This document shows positions 24,699-36,189 of a stretch of 64,000 nt of DNA, one piece after another. The DNA is from Rachycentron canadum. Taxonomy: Eukaryota; Chordata; Actinopteri; Carangiformes; Rachycentridae. The stretch is from assembly GCA_038496675.1 (NCBI GenBank), contig CM076661.1, forward strand, positions 13,572,951-13,636,950, in the 5' to 3' direction. How positions within the stretch are numbered: position 1 is the first letter of the stretch; each line of letters starts with the position of its first letter. The notes under the pieces are model-generated. The model made no database searches. It was given only the letters and a program-made list of their open reading frames with translations, and had not been told where the DNA came from. The position numbers and the translations under genes are program-made.

Positions 24699-26859
24699 TG
24701 CTGCCTTGTTTTGGCCCCGTCAAGGTCCAGCTGAGCCTGAGCAAAGCATAAAAAGGTAAAAAGCTGGGCTTAATTCAGATACGGTAATTGATTTACATAC
24801 TCACCATTTACTTAAAAAATCAAAAAAGAAACTGAATCTTAAACTCTTTGAAATGAGTCATACAGCTGCTGTTGGCTCTTAAAGTGTCACAACCCGTCTA
24901 GGTAGTTAAGTTAATTTTTTTGTTGTCCTCATGGGTCCTTGTCTTGTGTTTCCTGTTTTATTTTGATACTCTTGTCTCAGATTCTCCCACTTCCTGCCCT
25001 CTTGTGTTTCCTGCCTGTTTGATTCCCTTCCCTGCCCCAATTTCCCTGCCTTTCAGATTCCTGACCTGTTTATACCCTTTGACTTTTGTCTGCTGATTCT
25101 TGTACTTTTGCTCTGCTGACAGATCCACCATTTACCGACCCAGATGAATAAAGGACTGTTTTAGAGAGTATGAATCTGCTTTTAAGTCCAAGCCTGTGGT
25201 TCTGTAGTGACACAAAGAGTATTTTAAGAGTCTTTCACTTAGGACTCACCTATGCTCCCTGGTCTTATCAACAACAGGATACATCTCTGTCTGTTGTCAC
25301 CAGGCTCTGCGTGCATGTGCCCCCAGTGACTCCATGGCTTACGTCTTTGCAGCACAGCATTATCATCTGAGCTAGCAGAAACAAAGAGTTAACCTCCAGA
25401 CCAGCACAGGAAGTGAGTACAAGTGTGTGCTTACTATTTCTGTTGAATGAAAAGAAGCAGAGCTCCAAACGTCCTAGATGACGGAGAGATGAGTCAGAAC
25501 ACCAAGCACACTGTCATATGTCTGATGATAGTTATGTTGTCATTTATCATTTAAAACCTAAAGATAACACCAGAAAAGGTGTTGACAATCCACTTTCACT
25601 ATATTAGTCTAATAATATATGCAACAAAAAACCATGTGTTTGTGTCTGCCACACTGATGTGGTCTTAGGCGTCCACCCACACACTTAGGCAAATCACATG
25701 AAATGGATTATTTCCAAGGGGCAAATAAATTCCCTGCTGACAAGAATCTTTAAAATCTTTACTATTATGCAATAATTCTTTGTTACGTGAAACAAAATGT
25801 AGGAATAGTCCTACAGTGAAGGCTACAGCTGTCACAAAATCTCCCATTGATTTAAACAGCTTTAGCTGCAGAATGAAGCACAAACATCACACACATACAC
25901 CCCACTCTGGTTACAGTCATGGAGGCGACTTAGGAGTGTTATGAAACGCACAAAGCCATCTTCAGCCTCCTCCACTATCATCCATCGTTCCTCTCAACAT
26001 GCACCTCCATAACCACTGAATGAGCAATCCACTGTAGTAAACCAATGCACAAATAGAACAGAAAACAGGCATAAATGTACAGATACATACACTGCACCTG
26101 AGGTGAGGCGAGCATGCCCTGGACCCTCCGCCTCAGCAGCAGCATCAGCAGTAGGAGCTCATGTCTTCAGCAGCCTCAACACAGCTCATCCCACAAGCAA
26201 GAGAGGAGGAGAGAGCTCTGGCGAGGCTGCTGATTGGCTGAGCATGATGTCACTTTAGGGTACCATTTCACACAAGGCGCTCACTTCCCCCCTCTCGCCC
26301 TGACAGATGCTGGCCAATTTAAAGAGACAGTGCTGTTTTTGTGTGCACTGACTGTAGGCCATTTTCTACCCTGACTTTTACTTCTAAAATGGACTGTGTT
26401 CAGCTTTTTATTGTTGACTGTTGACAAATTCCACAAGAAAACTGATCAGTTTGTGAAATTATTATGCATGACTAGATTTCTTTGATGTCTCTCATCAATT
26501 ATGAATGGAGGGATAACCCTGCCCAGAACCATAATCTGCTGGGTCTTGGTGCTAAGTACCAGATGGAGTCAGGCTCCAACCACAGCACAAAGGAGAGTAG
26601 ACCCCACCCCAAGGGAGGGCCGGGTTACAAAGTGGGGGAGGGAGCACCAGGGGAGTAGGAGGGAATGTCAAGGATGTATCAGGAGGTACAGTGTTACCCA
26701 AAGGGAGAGTTGAGCTCTACACTTTCATTCTGAAGAAAACAGGACACTCATTTGAATGTTCTATTTTGAATTATTCTGGAAACAAAAGCGTAGTTTATAT
26801 GCACAAATAGATAAATTAATTAATTATAAAGAAAGACAGAAAAGACTATCTGCATCAAT
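24699..26859. other. rps6kl1 5' flank and spacer to the olfactomedin cluster
   Basis: Holds the rps6kl1 5' UTR and promoter (a likely acceptor lies just upstream of the ATG, near 24731; the first exon was not resolved, possibly near 26100-26260). A dispersed-repeat-like block lies at 24884-25213. No coding exon is seen in the rest, including 26500-26710 where an open frame shows no family resemblance. Confidence 0.5.
24884..25213. mobile_element. Candidate non-autonomous dispersed element, about 330 bp
   Basis: The block opens with GTGTCAC and closes with the inverse GTGACAC. Inside it is strongly pyrimidine-rich on plus, with repeated words of the type TTTCCTGCCT and CTTGTGTTTCCTG, and ends with an AATAAAGGACTG-like tail. 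Its composition differs sharply from both flanks. I recognise similar text from fish interspersed repeats but cannot name the family. It has no coding capacity. Confidence 0.4.
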
Positions 26860-28130
26860 CACATTGCATTATAGCCATTGTTGTACATGTAAAGACTCTG
26901 ATCAGTAGGTTTCTAGTACAAGGTACTTGACTCATAGCCTTGAAAAAATCTTTTCTCCAACCCTGGTTTTGGTAAACAGGGTTCAAAGGTACAAATGAGC
27001 ATTTAGTTGGATGTTTGTCAGCTTGCTGATGCTCATGATCCCTGCGTGATTGCAGTTGCCTGAAAATAAATAAAAGGTGCCACTATCTCTGTATCATGCA
27101 GATAACTGGCAAATTGACTTACCAATATGATGAACTCCTGCTCTTTCTAGCACTTTCTAGTTTCCTCTGCAGCTTAACAAATTCAACGCAGATCACTTCC
27201 AGGTTGTTTTTATCAAACGCCTCAATTTGGTGTACAGTGAGGGTCATGTTGTGAATCTGGCACAAATGGACACTGCAATATTTAATAAAATCTTAGAATA
27301 GTGAAGTTTAGTCTTAAATTTGTCTTTTTACCTCAGTATACAGACTGTCCTGCATGGGTAAGGAGGCGTAAAGGAACTCTCTGAGCTGAGACACCAAAAA
27401 CTCAAACTGTCAGTCCTGAGCAGCTCAAAGTCCAGTTTGAGGTAACTGCTCTCCAACATGACCACTCTAACAGTAAGGCCCTTCAATGCAAGGAAGACAC
27501 CCAGTTTGCCCCGATAATGATTTCAGTCATCAGTAGCTCTTGATATACAGACCACAAAACAAATAAGATAAGCAAACAGAAATACATAGTAACTGTGGTG
27601 TGTGCAGACATTAAAAATTCAACATAAATATGCATACAAAAAGTTAATTATATACAATAAATATTATTGTATTATGCATACCTAAACATGTAACTGCCTA
27701 TTTCATAATTCACATTTGTGATGGCAAACTGTTTATATTGCATTATTAAACTGTTATGATGGGTTTCCGTATCTATTCCAACGTTTTTTTAAAAAGAAAA
27801 AGAAACCCATAGAGGATGCTTTGTTTCATACTTACCTTATTCATCTGGATTACCACCACCAGCCTCAAGTCTTTGGTAACTTTCTGCATGTGTAGAAGTC
27901 AGTTGGCAGGTAAGGTGCTTCAAGGCAGGAACACCACACACACAGTCCAGTTCTTCACCAGATGTGCTTACACTTCCTATTCCACTGACTGCAAGAATTA
28001 TATTAGTGTTATTTTACAAAGATATTATAAGATATAATACAATTTAGTGAAGGACAATGAAAATATTTAGAACTTACAAGCCATGCCAGTAAGGGCTCAT
28101 GGGAAATAGTAGCAGCAGAGTGAGAGGCAT
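26860..28130 (-). pseudogene. Decayed olfactomedin-4-like gene copy
   Basis: Every exon of the neighbouring intact copy (29390-31130) has a damaged counterpart here in the same order. Exon 1 at 28130 still encodes a leucine-rich signal-like start. Exon 2 at 27988-27836 has two in-frame TGA codons and lost residues. Exon 3 at about 27540-27331 has a deletion of about 7 bases and other indels. Exon 4 at about 27260-27121 has a one-base loss then a 3' deletion. The last exon is fused, with its two ends (about 27060-26930 and 26912-26860) joined around a missing stretch of roughly 570 bases that encodes most of the olfactomedin domain. Retained introns show it arose by genomic tandem duplication, not retroposition. 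Confidence 0.88.
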
Positions 28131-29389
28131 TGTTTGTCTGCTGTCTGATTACTGTCTGATCTGTCTACTATGTCTACTGTGGGTTTTACACTTCTTATCA
28201 GCGTTACACAATGTTATATGATTCCACAGTCATGACAATTTTATTAGCATCCTTGAGATCAGTGCAGATGTGCATATTAGTGTACACACATTATGCTGGG
28301 AACCTGAACCTGAAAAAAAAAAAATCAGGTAAATTTTCATTTTATGTTTTTAAGAAAACGTGTGGTGAGATTATGTTTCAGAGGGGACCACTTTGGCACA
28401 CATAAGACAGTATTTTTAGGTGAAATGGAAGATATTTTTCTTCCTGATGTTAAATCACACTATGATTTTCTTTATTCATGCTACAGAATGTATCTCCTGT
28501 GAAGCACAAACATAAGGATAAGGTCTTAAGATGCTGTCTGAGAAAACACAAAGCCTGCAAACTACTAAGAGTTTCTTAAATTGATTTCCTTCAACTCGGG
28601 AACAAAAATACCCATTAAATTCACCAGACTGGTGATATTTGAGTTCTCGTTTCCAGTCAGTTTGTGTTTTGATTAGCTGGGGCTGAAGGGTAATTGGTTA
28701 AATATTTATCTTAAGCTTTCATTATACCCTGGAGAAAAACTAAAAATTGAATACAAGTCTACCAAAGCAACCTATTTTTGAATCATGCAGCTCATATTAA
28801 TGTGTGGGAAATCACATGAGCATTATTGTTGTTCTTTGTCCAAGTTTTCTGTAAACTCAATAAAGCAGCAGAAGGCAGCACCTGCAAATTAAGTTCATGT
28901 TGCTCTTCACACTGAAATGATAATTGATTATACCTGTTTGCTGCAATAGTTGTACCTTTTCTCCTGAAGCATATATGTTCCTTTGAATCTGTTGTAATTA
29001 TAAGGTGTGAGGATGCATTTGTCTTTTGCTTCTGTCATTTTAGACTCTGACAAAGACATGGTAGAACAGTAAAAGATGAGTGTTTCCTTTTACTGGACTT
29101 GACTAAGCTAACGCCAAAAAGTGCCAATTGTGAATTTTGTATTTGTACATCAAATCTTTAATTTTTTAGATGTTTCATACCGTTTTCTGCGATTAAGTTA
29201 CTAATTGTACATTTTTTCCCATCTTGTATGCATCTTTTGTATGCATCAAAGTCAAGGCCAGTCACATGATTTGAATGCCTTAGTTTGATTTTATTCAGAA
29301 AAAGACAGGAAACAGCTTTGTAAAGCTCCAAAGAGTAAACACAGATCATTCGTATCAATCACAATACGGTAGATTACAAAGAGGAGAAC
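28131..29389. other. Spacer in the olfactomedin cluster
   Basis: AT-rich sequence with no exon. The intact gene to the right ends at 29390, with an AATAAA on minus (TTTATT at 29290-29295) about 95 bases past its stop. Confidence 0.6.
29290..29295 (-). terminator. Polyadenylation signal of olfactomedin copy A
   Basis: TTTATT on plus reads AATAAA on minus, about 95 bases downstream of the stop at 29390. Confidence 0.5.
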
Positions 29390-31130
29390 TCATTCTCTGT
29401 TAAACCTCACATTATAGAACACATAGTAGCCATCATTGTACATGTAAAGCTTCTGATCAGTGGGGTTGTAGTCCAGGTTGGTGTATTTCTCCTGGAACTT
29501 CGGAAATTGAATGCTGAGGTGTTTCTCTTCCCCGCTCTGAGTGTCAAATGCATAATAGATCTCCTCTGTGTTCATATCCACTGGCCTGGTGGCATACATG
29601 ACTCCACAGGCCATGAAAGCATTGCCAGTCAAGTGCTTGAATGCACTGGTTTGCCACTTATCCTTAATGTTAAATACACGTTGATCTAGCTTTGCCAGGA
29701 TAATTGTACCCTTGTTCCCCTCTGAGGCGTACATCATCCACAAACCAGTTTCATCAGCTGCAAAGTCCAGGTTCTGATTGTCTGAATAAATGTATGAGAT
29801 TTGACTAGCATCTGGGATTACTATTGAGACATATGAATTACTGCTCATATTCCACTTGGCCATACTAAAAGGTATTTTTTTCTGGTAATACATGTTGTTG
29901 CCATGAACAATGTAATTGTTACCAGAACCACCCCACTCTTTTAGCTGCTTTTGGTGTTTATATGCAGTCCTTAGTGTCAGATTCTCATAGTCAGAGTACA
30001 AATATATATCATTCACTGTGGGATTCATATATGCACTGTACCAGTACATTGATTCATAACCTTGAAGAGGTTTGGAGTCTTTTCCCCAGGCGCCATACTT
30101 GTAAGCTGAATTCAAATGAGCATTTAGTTGGAGCACTGTGGGTTTGCTGATACTTATGATTCCTGTGTGATTGCAGTTTCCTGAAAAAAAGAGAAATGTT
30201 TAAAATGATAAAAAATGAAACTATTAAAAATAAACTATTATCCACCACCTTCTGACTAGCTGCCTCACCAATATCTGGCTTGAGGAACTCCTGCTCTTTC
30301 TGGCACTCCTTCAGCTTGTTCTGCAGATTTGTAAACTCAATGCGGATCACCTCCAGGTTGCTCTTGTCATAAGTCTCTAGTTGGTTCACAATGAGCATCA
30401 TGTTGAGGATCTGGAAATAAACACAAATCAAACTGAATTCTAACAAAAGAATATTCTAACTATAATCTAAGCCACATTATTTACAATGATGTTCACAAAT
30501 TACTCTTTCACCTCAGTATGCAGACTGTCAAACAAGGGTGAGGAGGAACTGAGGGAGCCTTTGAGCTGCGAGACAAGAGCCTCAAACTCTCTGAGCTCAA
30601 TCCTGAGCTGCTCAAAGTCCAGTTTGATGTAACTGTCATTATTGGTTTCCAGCATGGTCACTCTAAGAGTTAGATCACTCAGGTTTTTCAGATAGATCTT
30701 CAGTTTACCCTCATAGCTCACCGACTAAGAGAAAACACAGGTCAGCATGAGAATGTTTTACCACAACATATGTTTTCATTCATCATGCTACTGGTCAGGC
30801 CTACTGCACCTTATTCATTTGAATTTCAACCTCCAGGATCAGATCCTTGCTGACTTCTTGCATATGCAGAACCCGGTCAGCAGGGAATGTGGTGTCAGGC
30901 AGATACACATGACAAACACACTGGCCTGACCCACCCACTGATGTAGTCACATTGCTGGACTCCCAATCCTCCACTGGCTGAAATTTAAAAAAAAAAAAAA
31001 TTAAAGGGGAACCCTAATAAATGACCAATACATTTGCAAGACTTACTCAAGGAATGTAAAGGTCACGTACAATCCAGGCCAAAACAGGACTGAGGAGGAG
31101 AAGCAGCGGCAGCAGACTTAGCAGCATCAT
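29390..31130 (-). CDS. Olfactomedin-4-like secreted glycoprotein, copy A
   Basis: Exons on minus: 31130-31071 (ATG and signal peptide), 30977-30810, 30724-30512, 30410-30269, 30180-29390, giving 457 residues. After the signal peptide comes a Cys-bearing segment (GQCVCHVYLPD) and about 150 residues of coiled-coil-type heptads. The olfactomedin domain (from CNHTGIISISKP) then carries hallmark motifs YGAWGKDS, DFAADETGLWMMYA, FMACGVMYATRP and NPTDQKLYMYNDGYYVFY. Olfactomedin-4 relatives are secreted, disulphide-linked oligomers found in mucosal and neutrophil granule settings in mammals; the role in fish is not deducible here. The single-copy human orthologue is not part of this neighbourhood. 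It has full splice phase and no break. Confidence 0.9.
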
Positions 31131-32061
31131 GTCTCAGTTTCCCTCTCAAGTCTCTCTGAAGCTCGGTCAGCAGGTTTTTAAAGACAGATCTTATCAGCTA
31201 AACAGAGACACCTTCTCTCTTCCCATAGTTATTATGTTTGACCTTAACACAGGTGCATGTCATTTTTGTTCACAGGCAGCCCATGACAGATATAATCTGT
31301 GTTTGCACACAATAAGCTTAACAATTTACGGTCTGATCTGAACAGGATATCGATGAGAAAAATCCAATATGCTGTCAATTCTAACAAGTCCCATTTAGGT
31401 TTATGGCCTGTTAGCTCCGGGCTGTGTGTATTCAATAGGAGCAGGAAGAGATCATCTACAGGTAGCCTACATACATAGTACTGGACTGACTCAATAGTGT
31501 AAATTAATTTGATTAAAATTATTTATTTGATTCTGATTTAATTTAATCAGTATAAAGCCATTTTTTATACTTAATCATAGATCATACTTGTTTATTTTAT
31601 CATCACTTCAGATGTCAGTTCTTACTGTATTTTAAATAAAAGCATTTTTGCATCTTCCTCGTCAACAGTTTTCTTCCGCTCCTACTGGATTATATGTTGT
31701 ATAAACAAACAGAGGGAAGAATTAGTCTGCTCCCCCTGACCATTACCATTGAAAAAAGATATAAATATTGAATATAAGCAACACATTAAGTGACCCTCAG
31801 GGTAAAGACTTTGGGTTTTAGAGGGTTAAGGAATAGGGTTAGAATTACATTTACATAAGGGTTAGGGTTATACATTCACTTTTAAGGTTTAAGGTTTAGG
31901 TTAGGTTGAGGAGCTTGAGAATGTATTATGTCAATGAGTGTCCTCACAAAGATAGAAGTAAAAGTGTGTGTGTTTGATCTAGAACCGCCTTGTTGTCTGT
32001 AACTGAATTATGACGTCATAAAAAAAAGTGCTTAATATTTCAGAAATATTTTCCAACATTT
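31131..32061. other. Spacer with dispersed-repeat-like tract
   Basis: Upstream flank of olfactomedin copy A. Bases about 31790-31980 hold GGGTTAGGGTTA-type words followed by a GTCCTCACAAAGATAG word and a short GTGTGT tract, a combination that recurs in fish genomes as a dispersed repeat. No exon is seen. Confidence 0.5.
31790..31980 (+). repeat. Interstitial GGTTAG-rich tract with CACAAAGATAG word
   Basis: Degenerate GGGTTA/AGGTTTAGG words, including one GGGTTAGGGTTA, followed by TCCTCACAAAGATAGAAGT and GTGTGTGT. It is too degenerate for a telomere remnant and is better read as a dispersed repeat copy. Confidence 0.45.
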
Positions 32062-33141
32062 CAGGTACAGAAGAGGGATATAGTTTAGAGCAATGCCACC
32101 TGCTACCTGGTAATGGACTTTAACGGTGAGGGATGTTTCGGCAAAGTTGCCAAGTGTCTCAATTTAACAACGGACAAGATGGTGGCGGTCAAAATCCACA
32201 GGAAGACTGAGGATAACATCATTCAAAGGGAAGTGACCATGTTAGAAGCAGTCAGGGCTCTTGACCCTGACAAAACGAATATAATACGATTCATGGAACA
32301 TTTCAGATTTGAAGATCTCTCATGTCTGGCATTTGAAATGCTTGACAAGAGTCTTTGGGATACATGTATTTTCAATCTCTTGCCTGGCAACTCTGTACAA
32401 TTGGATGAAAGTAATGGTGCATCTGTTGGGTCGACCAGAAGATCACCAGCTGAATGCTGGAAAAAAACACTTGGATGTTTTTCAGCTTGAAAACCGACAA
32501 AGACTAGAGGCTACATACACCTGAGGAGTATGAGGGGGTAACTGGTGTCAGGCCACACATTTCGAGAACTTTTTTTGACTTGGCTGAGAATTTGAAGGAT
32601 GCCGTAAGATGTCTGGAAAAACAGGATAAACTTGAATATGAATACAGGATGGCATTTTTAAGCATCCTGAATAGTTGTCTAAAAACTGGATGCTGAACAG
32701 AGAATGAGCCCCAGGGAGGCCCTAAGACACCTCTTCTTGACAATGATTCATCTGGTGGATGAAATGGAAACAAGTGACAGCAATATTGAGCCCCCACTGG
32801 CTCAGAGGGTGAATCAGCCTGCTTCAGGAAAGGAGATTCACTTCTCAAGAGTTCCAGTGATTGGCCTCCACACACCAAGATATCAGTCTATGACAATTCA
32901 TATGGACCTTGGGCAGCAACTGACTTCGATGATGGAAACATTGATTGTTTGCCACTTGCCAGAGATACTTCTTATGACAGACTGACATTGTTCCAACTGA
33001 TGGAGCTGCAGCCCCCATTTCTTCAAACAATGGAGCTGCAGCCGCCATTAGACCTGGTGATGCTGGGGACATCAAGACTGGCCCTGATGGAGCCTGCAGG
33101 AAGAATTTACTTCAAAGGACTTGTAAATTCTTCCACAGACT
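32062..33141 (+). pseudogene. HIPK-like protein kinase fragment, degenerate
   Basis: The first frame reads TCYLVMDFNGEGCFGKVAKC, then MVAVKIHRK and RFEDLSCLAFEMLDKSLWD, a recognisable HIPK-family N-lobe: glycine loop, VAVK lysine, hinge FEML. Right after it the frame shifts to a late C-lobe segment (LLGRPEDHQLNAGKK, then YTPEEYEGVTGVRPHISR in a third frame) and later MSPREALRHLFLTMIHL. The whole catalytic loop, DFG and activation segment are therefore missing, and several stops and shifts occur. It lies on the strand opposite to the flanking olfactomedin genes. Fish genomes carry expanded HIPK-like gene sets, so this is probably a dead copy of one. Whether it was retroposed cannot be told. 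A catalytically active product is not possible. Confidence 0.82.
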
Positions 33142-34044
33142 AAGAATTAGTCTATACGCTCTGATTCTTTAATTCTTTGGTAGAACTATTAAATTCAGGT
33201 CTTGATGAAGAAAATAAGATTACAATGCATTTTGTTTTATTCATTTTATTATAAATTTCACTTAGCAACACAAAGTAAGATTTGGAAAGCAGCCGTGTTA
33301 AACTGTGTTAATCTGGTGATAGTTTGGGTTTAAATAATGTGGGGTTGTTACGTATAATCACTGTATTAGCTACAGTAGATTTGGGTTAGTGTGATCCAAG
33401 TTTTGAGAAGAGAAGCTGAATGATGTGCTGCTGTAGATGGGACCATCTGCAAAAATTTGTCTTAACCACATTTAAAACATATTAAAAAAGATGCTGGCAC
33501 TCACAGTTTAAAATATTTTGTCAGAAAAATGCAGTGAATGAGCAAAATTCAAGATACTAGTTATTGATCATGCAATCTGGCATTTGAGATCAAATCTGAA
33601 TGTCTTTTATTGTCATACTGTATATATGACCATAAATACAGGGGATTACAGTGGAGATAAATCTATCCTTTTGTTGAGATGTTTATGGATATTATATTCA
33701 ATTTCTAGGTCAGACGGGGAAATTATCCATTTAATTTTAATTTTAATTTACTCCAAGTCGAGTTTAGAATAGTAGTGATAGTCTTATTTTAATTTGTAAT
33801 CAGTCAATAATATCATATCATATACATATCATAACAGCATTATAATAAGCATAGCATTATCATAATATAGCATTTGCACAAGAACACACACTGACACTTT
33901 TTTAATGCTTGAGATTATTTATCTATTAATATTCAAGAGGGACTGATGATGCAATACATCAACTACAAGAGAAAAAAGCAAGAGACAGGCCACAATCATT
34001 GTTTCATTTAAAGGACATTATACTTGAGTAAATCACATAATGAT
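33142..34044. other. Spacer, AT-rich, no gene seen
   Basis: Downstream of the kinase fragment and 3' of olfactomedin copy B. It is low in complexity around 33720-33880 (TTTTAA and CATATCAT words). No exon or poly(A) site could be assigned with confidence. Confidence 0.55.
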
Positions 34045-35802
34045 TTAGGTCAGGAGAAATGGTGAGTCCTTTTTGGCTTCAGTTGTGTGGTTAAACCACA
34101 AATTATAGTAAACATAGTAGCCATCATTGTACATGTATAGCTTCTGGTCAGTGGGATTGTAATCCAGGTTGGAATACTTTTCCTGGAACTTTTCAAAGAG
34201 AATACTGATGTAGCTCTCTTGTTTGGTTTTAGTGTCATACTTGTAAAAGATTTCTTCTCGATGAATATCGACTGTCCTGACTACATAAAGAACACCACAC
34301 ACCATAAAGGCGTTGCTCACTCCTGGTTTGTAGACACTAGTCTGCCATTCCTCCTCAATCTCAAAGGAGAACTCATCTATTTTAGCAATCACCATGCGAC
34401 CACTGAGCTCCTCTGTAGCATAGGTTACCCACAATCCAGTCTCATCAGCAGCAAAATCAAAGTTTTGATTGGGGGAGTTAGTGTAGGAGAATTGACTGCT
34501 AGCTCTAGGAATTACTCTGGATTTGTATTGCATGCTGGTGAAATTCAGTTTAGCTAAACCAAATGGACTGTTAATCTGATAATACAGGGTATTGTCACGA
34601 ACGATGAAATTGTTCCCTGTTCCAGTCCAGCCACTCTGTAAAGTGCTATGCTGGAAGTGGTTTCTCAAAATAAGGTTCTTGTATTTAGTGTAAAATCTAA
34701 TGTTAGAGGTGGAGCTACTACCAGACCCAAAGTACCAGTATATAGACTCTCTTTCAGGAGCAGGTTTTGAATCTTTCCCCCAACCTCCAAATGTGTAGCC
34801 AGGGTTTAGTTGGGCATTCAGATGGCTCACAATGGGCTTGCTGACCTTGATGATACCAGTGTGTGCACAGGACCCTGCAGAGAGAGAAGGGGAAATTAAC
34901 TGAATGAGTTTAAAGACTGTAGACTTTCAGTGTGTGTAGTGGTGTGAATGGGCTTACCAATCTTGGAGTTGAAGAGCTCCTGGTGGCGTCTCTCACACTC
35001 CTCTAGTTGCAGCTGAACCTTGATGTATTCTCGGCGGGTCACCAGAACCATATTCTTGTCGTAGGTCTTCTCCAACCTATTCAAGGTCTCCACCATAGCT
35101 GAGATCTGAAAGATAACAAATGGTTTGTGAACTTTAAGTGTGCTGATGCACTGACCACCATCTCAAGTACTTACCTGTACATGCAGGGACTCAAAGACGG
35201 TGGTGGAGCCTCTGATGGAAAGCTGCAGTTCTTTAATCAGAGCTTCTGCTTGTTTAATCTCCACATTCATCTCATCCATGTCAGCAGCATTGTAGGCATC
35301 AGGGTTCTTCTCCATTTTTTCGATTTCCACTGTCAACTTTATAATTTTTTCTGCATATGATGTCAGCTTGGTCTCATAATCTTCCAGCTGAAATCAAGTC
35401 ATGAAAAAAAAAATCCTTTTAGACTTCTACTTTATTTTTTCATCATTTATCGCCCATGCTTCCAAGATGTACCTTGCCCATTTCCAGCTCCAGCTTGTGG
35501 GAAATCTCCATAGCTGTCTTCTCTGCAACTTCTAGGTCTCTTATTGGAAAAGTTGAACTGGGCACTAAGGCATCACAGGAACATCTGTCCCCATTTCCAA
35601 CCTTTGTCTCATTCCTCGCCTCCCTCTACAGGCCAACAAACTCAGAAGTAGGGTCACATGAATATACAGTAGATAACCTTGCCTCTAATGTGGTTAGAAC
35701 CTCAAAGAGTAAAGATGAATTGGTTGATCTAAGTCATGCCATACATACCCCCCAGGCCATTGTGGAGCTCAGCAGTGCAAGGAAACACACAGTGCCAATC
35801 AT
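34045..35802 (-). CDS. Olfactomedin-4-like secreted glycoprotein, copy B
   Basis: Exons on minus: 35802-35749 (ATG, signal peptide MIGTVCFLALLSSTMAWG), 35625-35473, 35387-35175, 35105-34958, 34874-34045, giving 465 residues. The layout and intron phases match copy A exon for exon; exon 3 is 213 bases in both. It has a CSCD cysteine pair near the N terminus, then a long coiled-coil region (KLTVEIEKMEKN to LEECERRHQELF). The olfactomedin domain begins SCAHTGIIKVSKP and shows FGGWGKDS, DFAADETGLWVTYA, FMVCGVLYVVRT and NPTDQKLYMYNDGYYVYY. It is diverged from copy A but clearly a tandem paralogue and intact. Likely a secreted oligomer. The exact biological role is unknown. Confidence 0.9.
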
Positions 35803-36189
35803 TCTGGTGCAGTCAGAGTGCTTGATGATTCAGACAGATTCCAACAGAATCCTCAAGGCTTATATATACAGTTTCAACGTACTATAGGACCTATAGTATA
35901 GTACACCTGTCCTGGTTCCCAACATTGTAAAGATATAGCACTTGATGTTATCTTCAGCAAACAAAAATTAATTACTCAGGTGTTTGTGTGAGATGATCCA
36001 CTAATGTTTGGGTGTGTATCAGAATATTTATTTAGAGATGGCCTACTGGCTACATGGATGAATTTGTCATTTTAGAGATTGGAAGCAAGATAAATAATAA
36101 AAAACAATCTTTATTCAATAATTGGGTAAAACAAAACAAACCAGTGATAACAGATAAAAGGAATCATAACTTTGAATAGCATTAGAGAG
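35803..36189. other. Spacer between olfactomedin copy B and lrrc74a
   Basis: Promoter side of copy B and 3' flank of lrrc74a. TTTATT at 36110-36115 (AATAAA on minus) lies about 75 bases past the lrrc74a stop and is its likely poly(A) signal. Confidence 0.55.
36110..36115 (-). terminator. lrrc74a: lrrc74a polyadenylation signal AATAAA
   Basis: Minus-strand AATAAA about 75 bases after the stop codon at 36190-36192. Confidence 0.55.

Noticed and set aside
31820..31910. Possible interstitial telomere remnant (GGGTTA words)
   Set aside because: Only one tandem pair is perfect and the rest is degenerate; the adjoining CACAAAGATAG word fits a dispersed repeat better.
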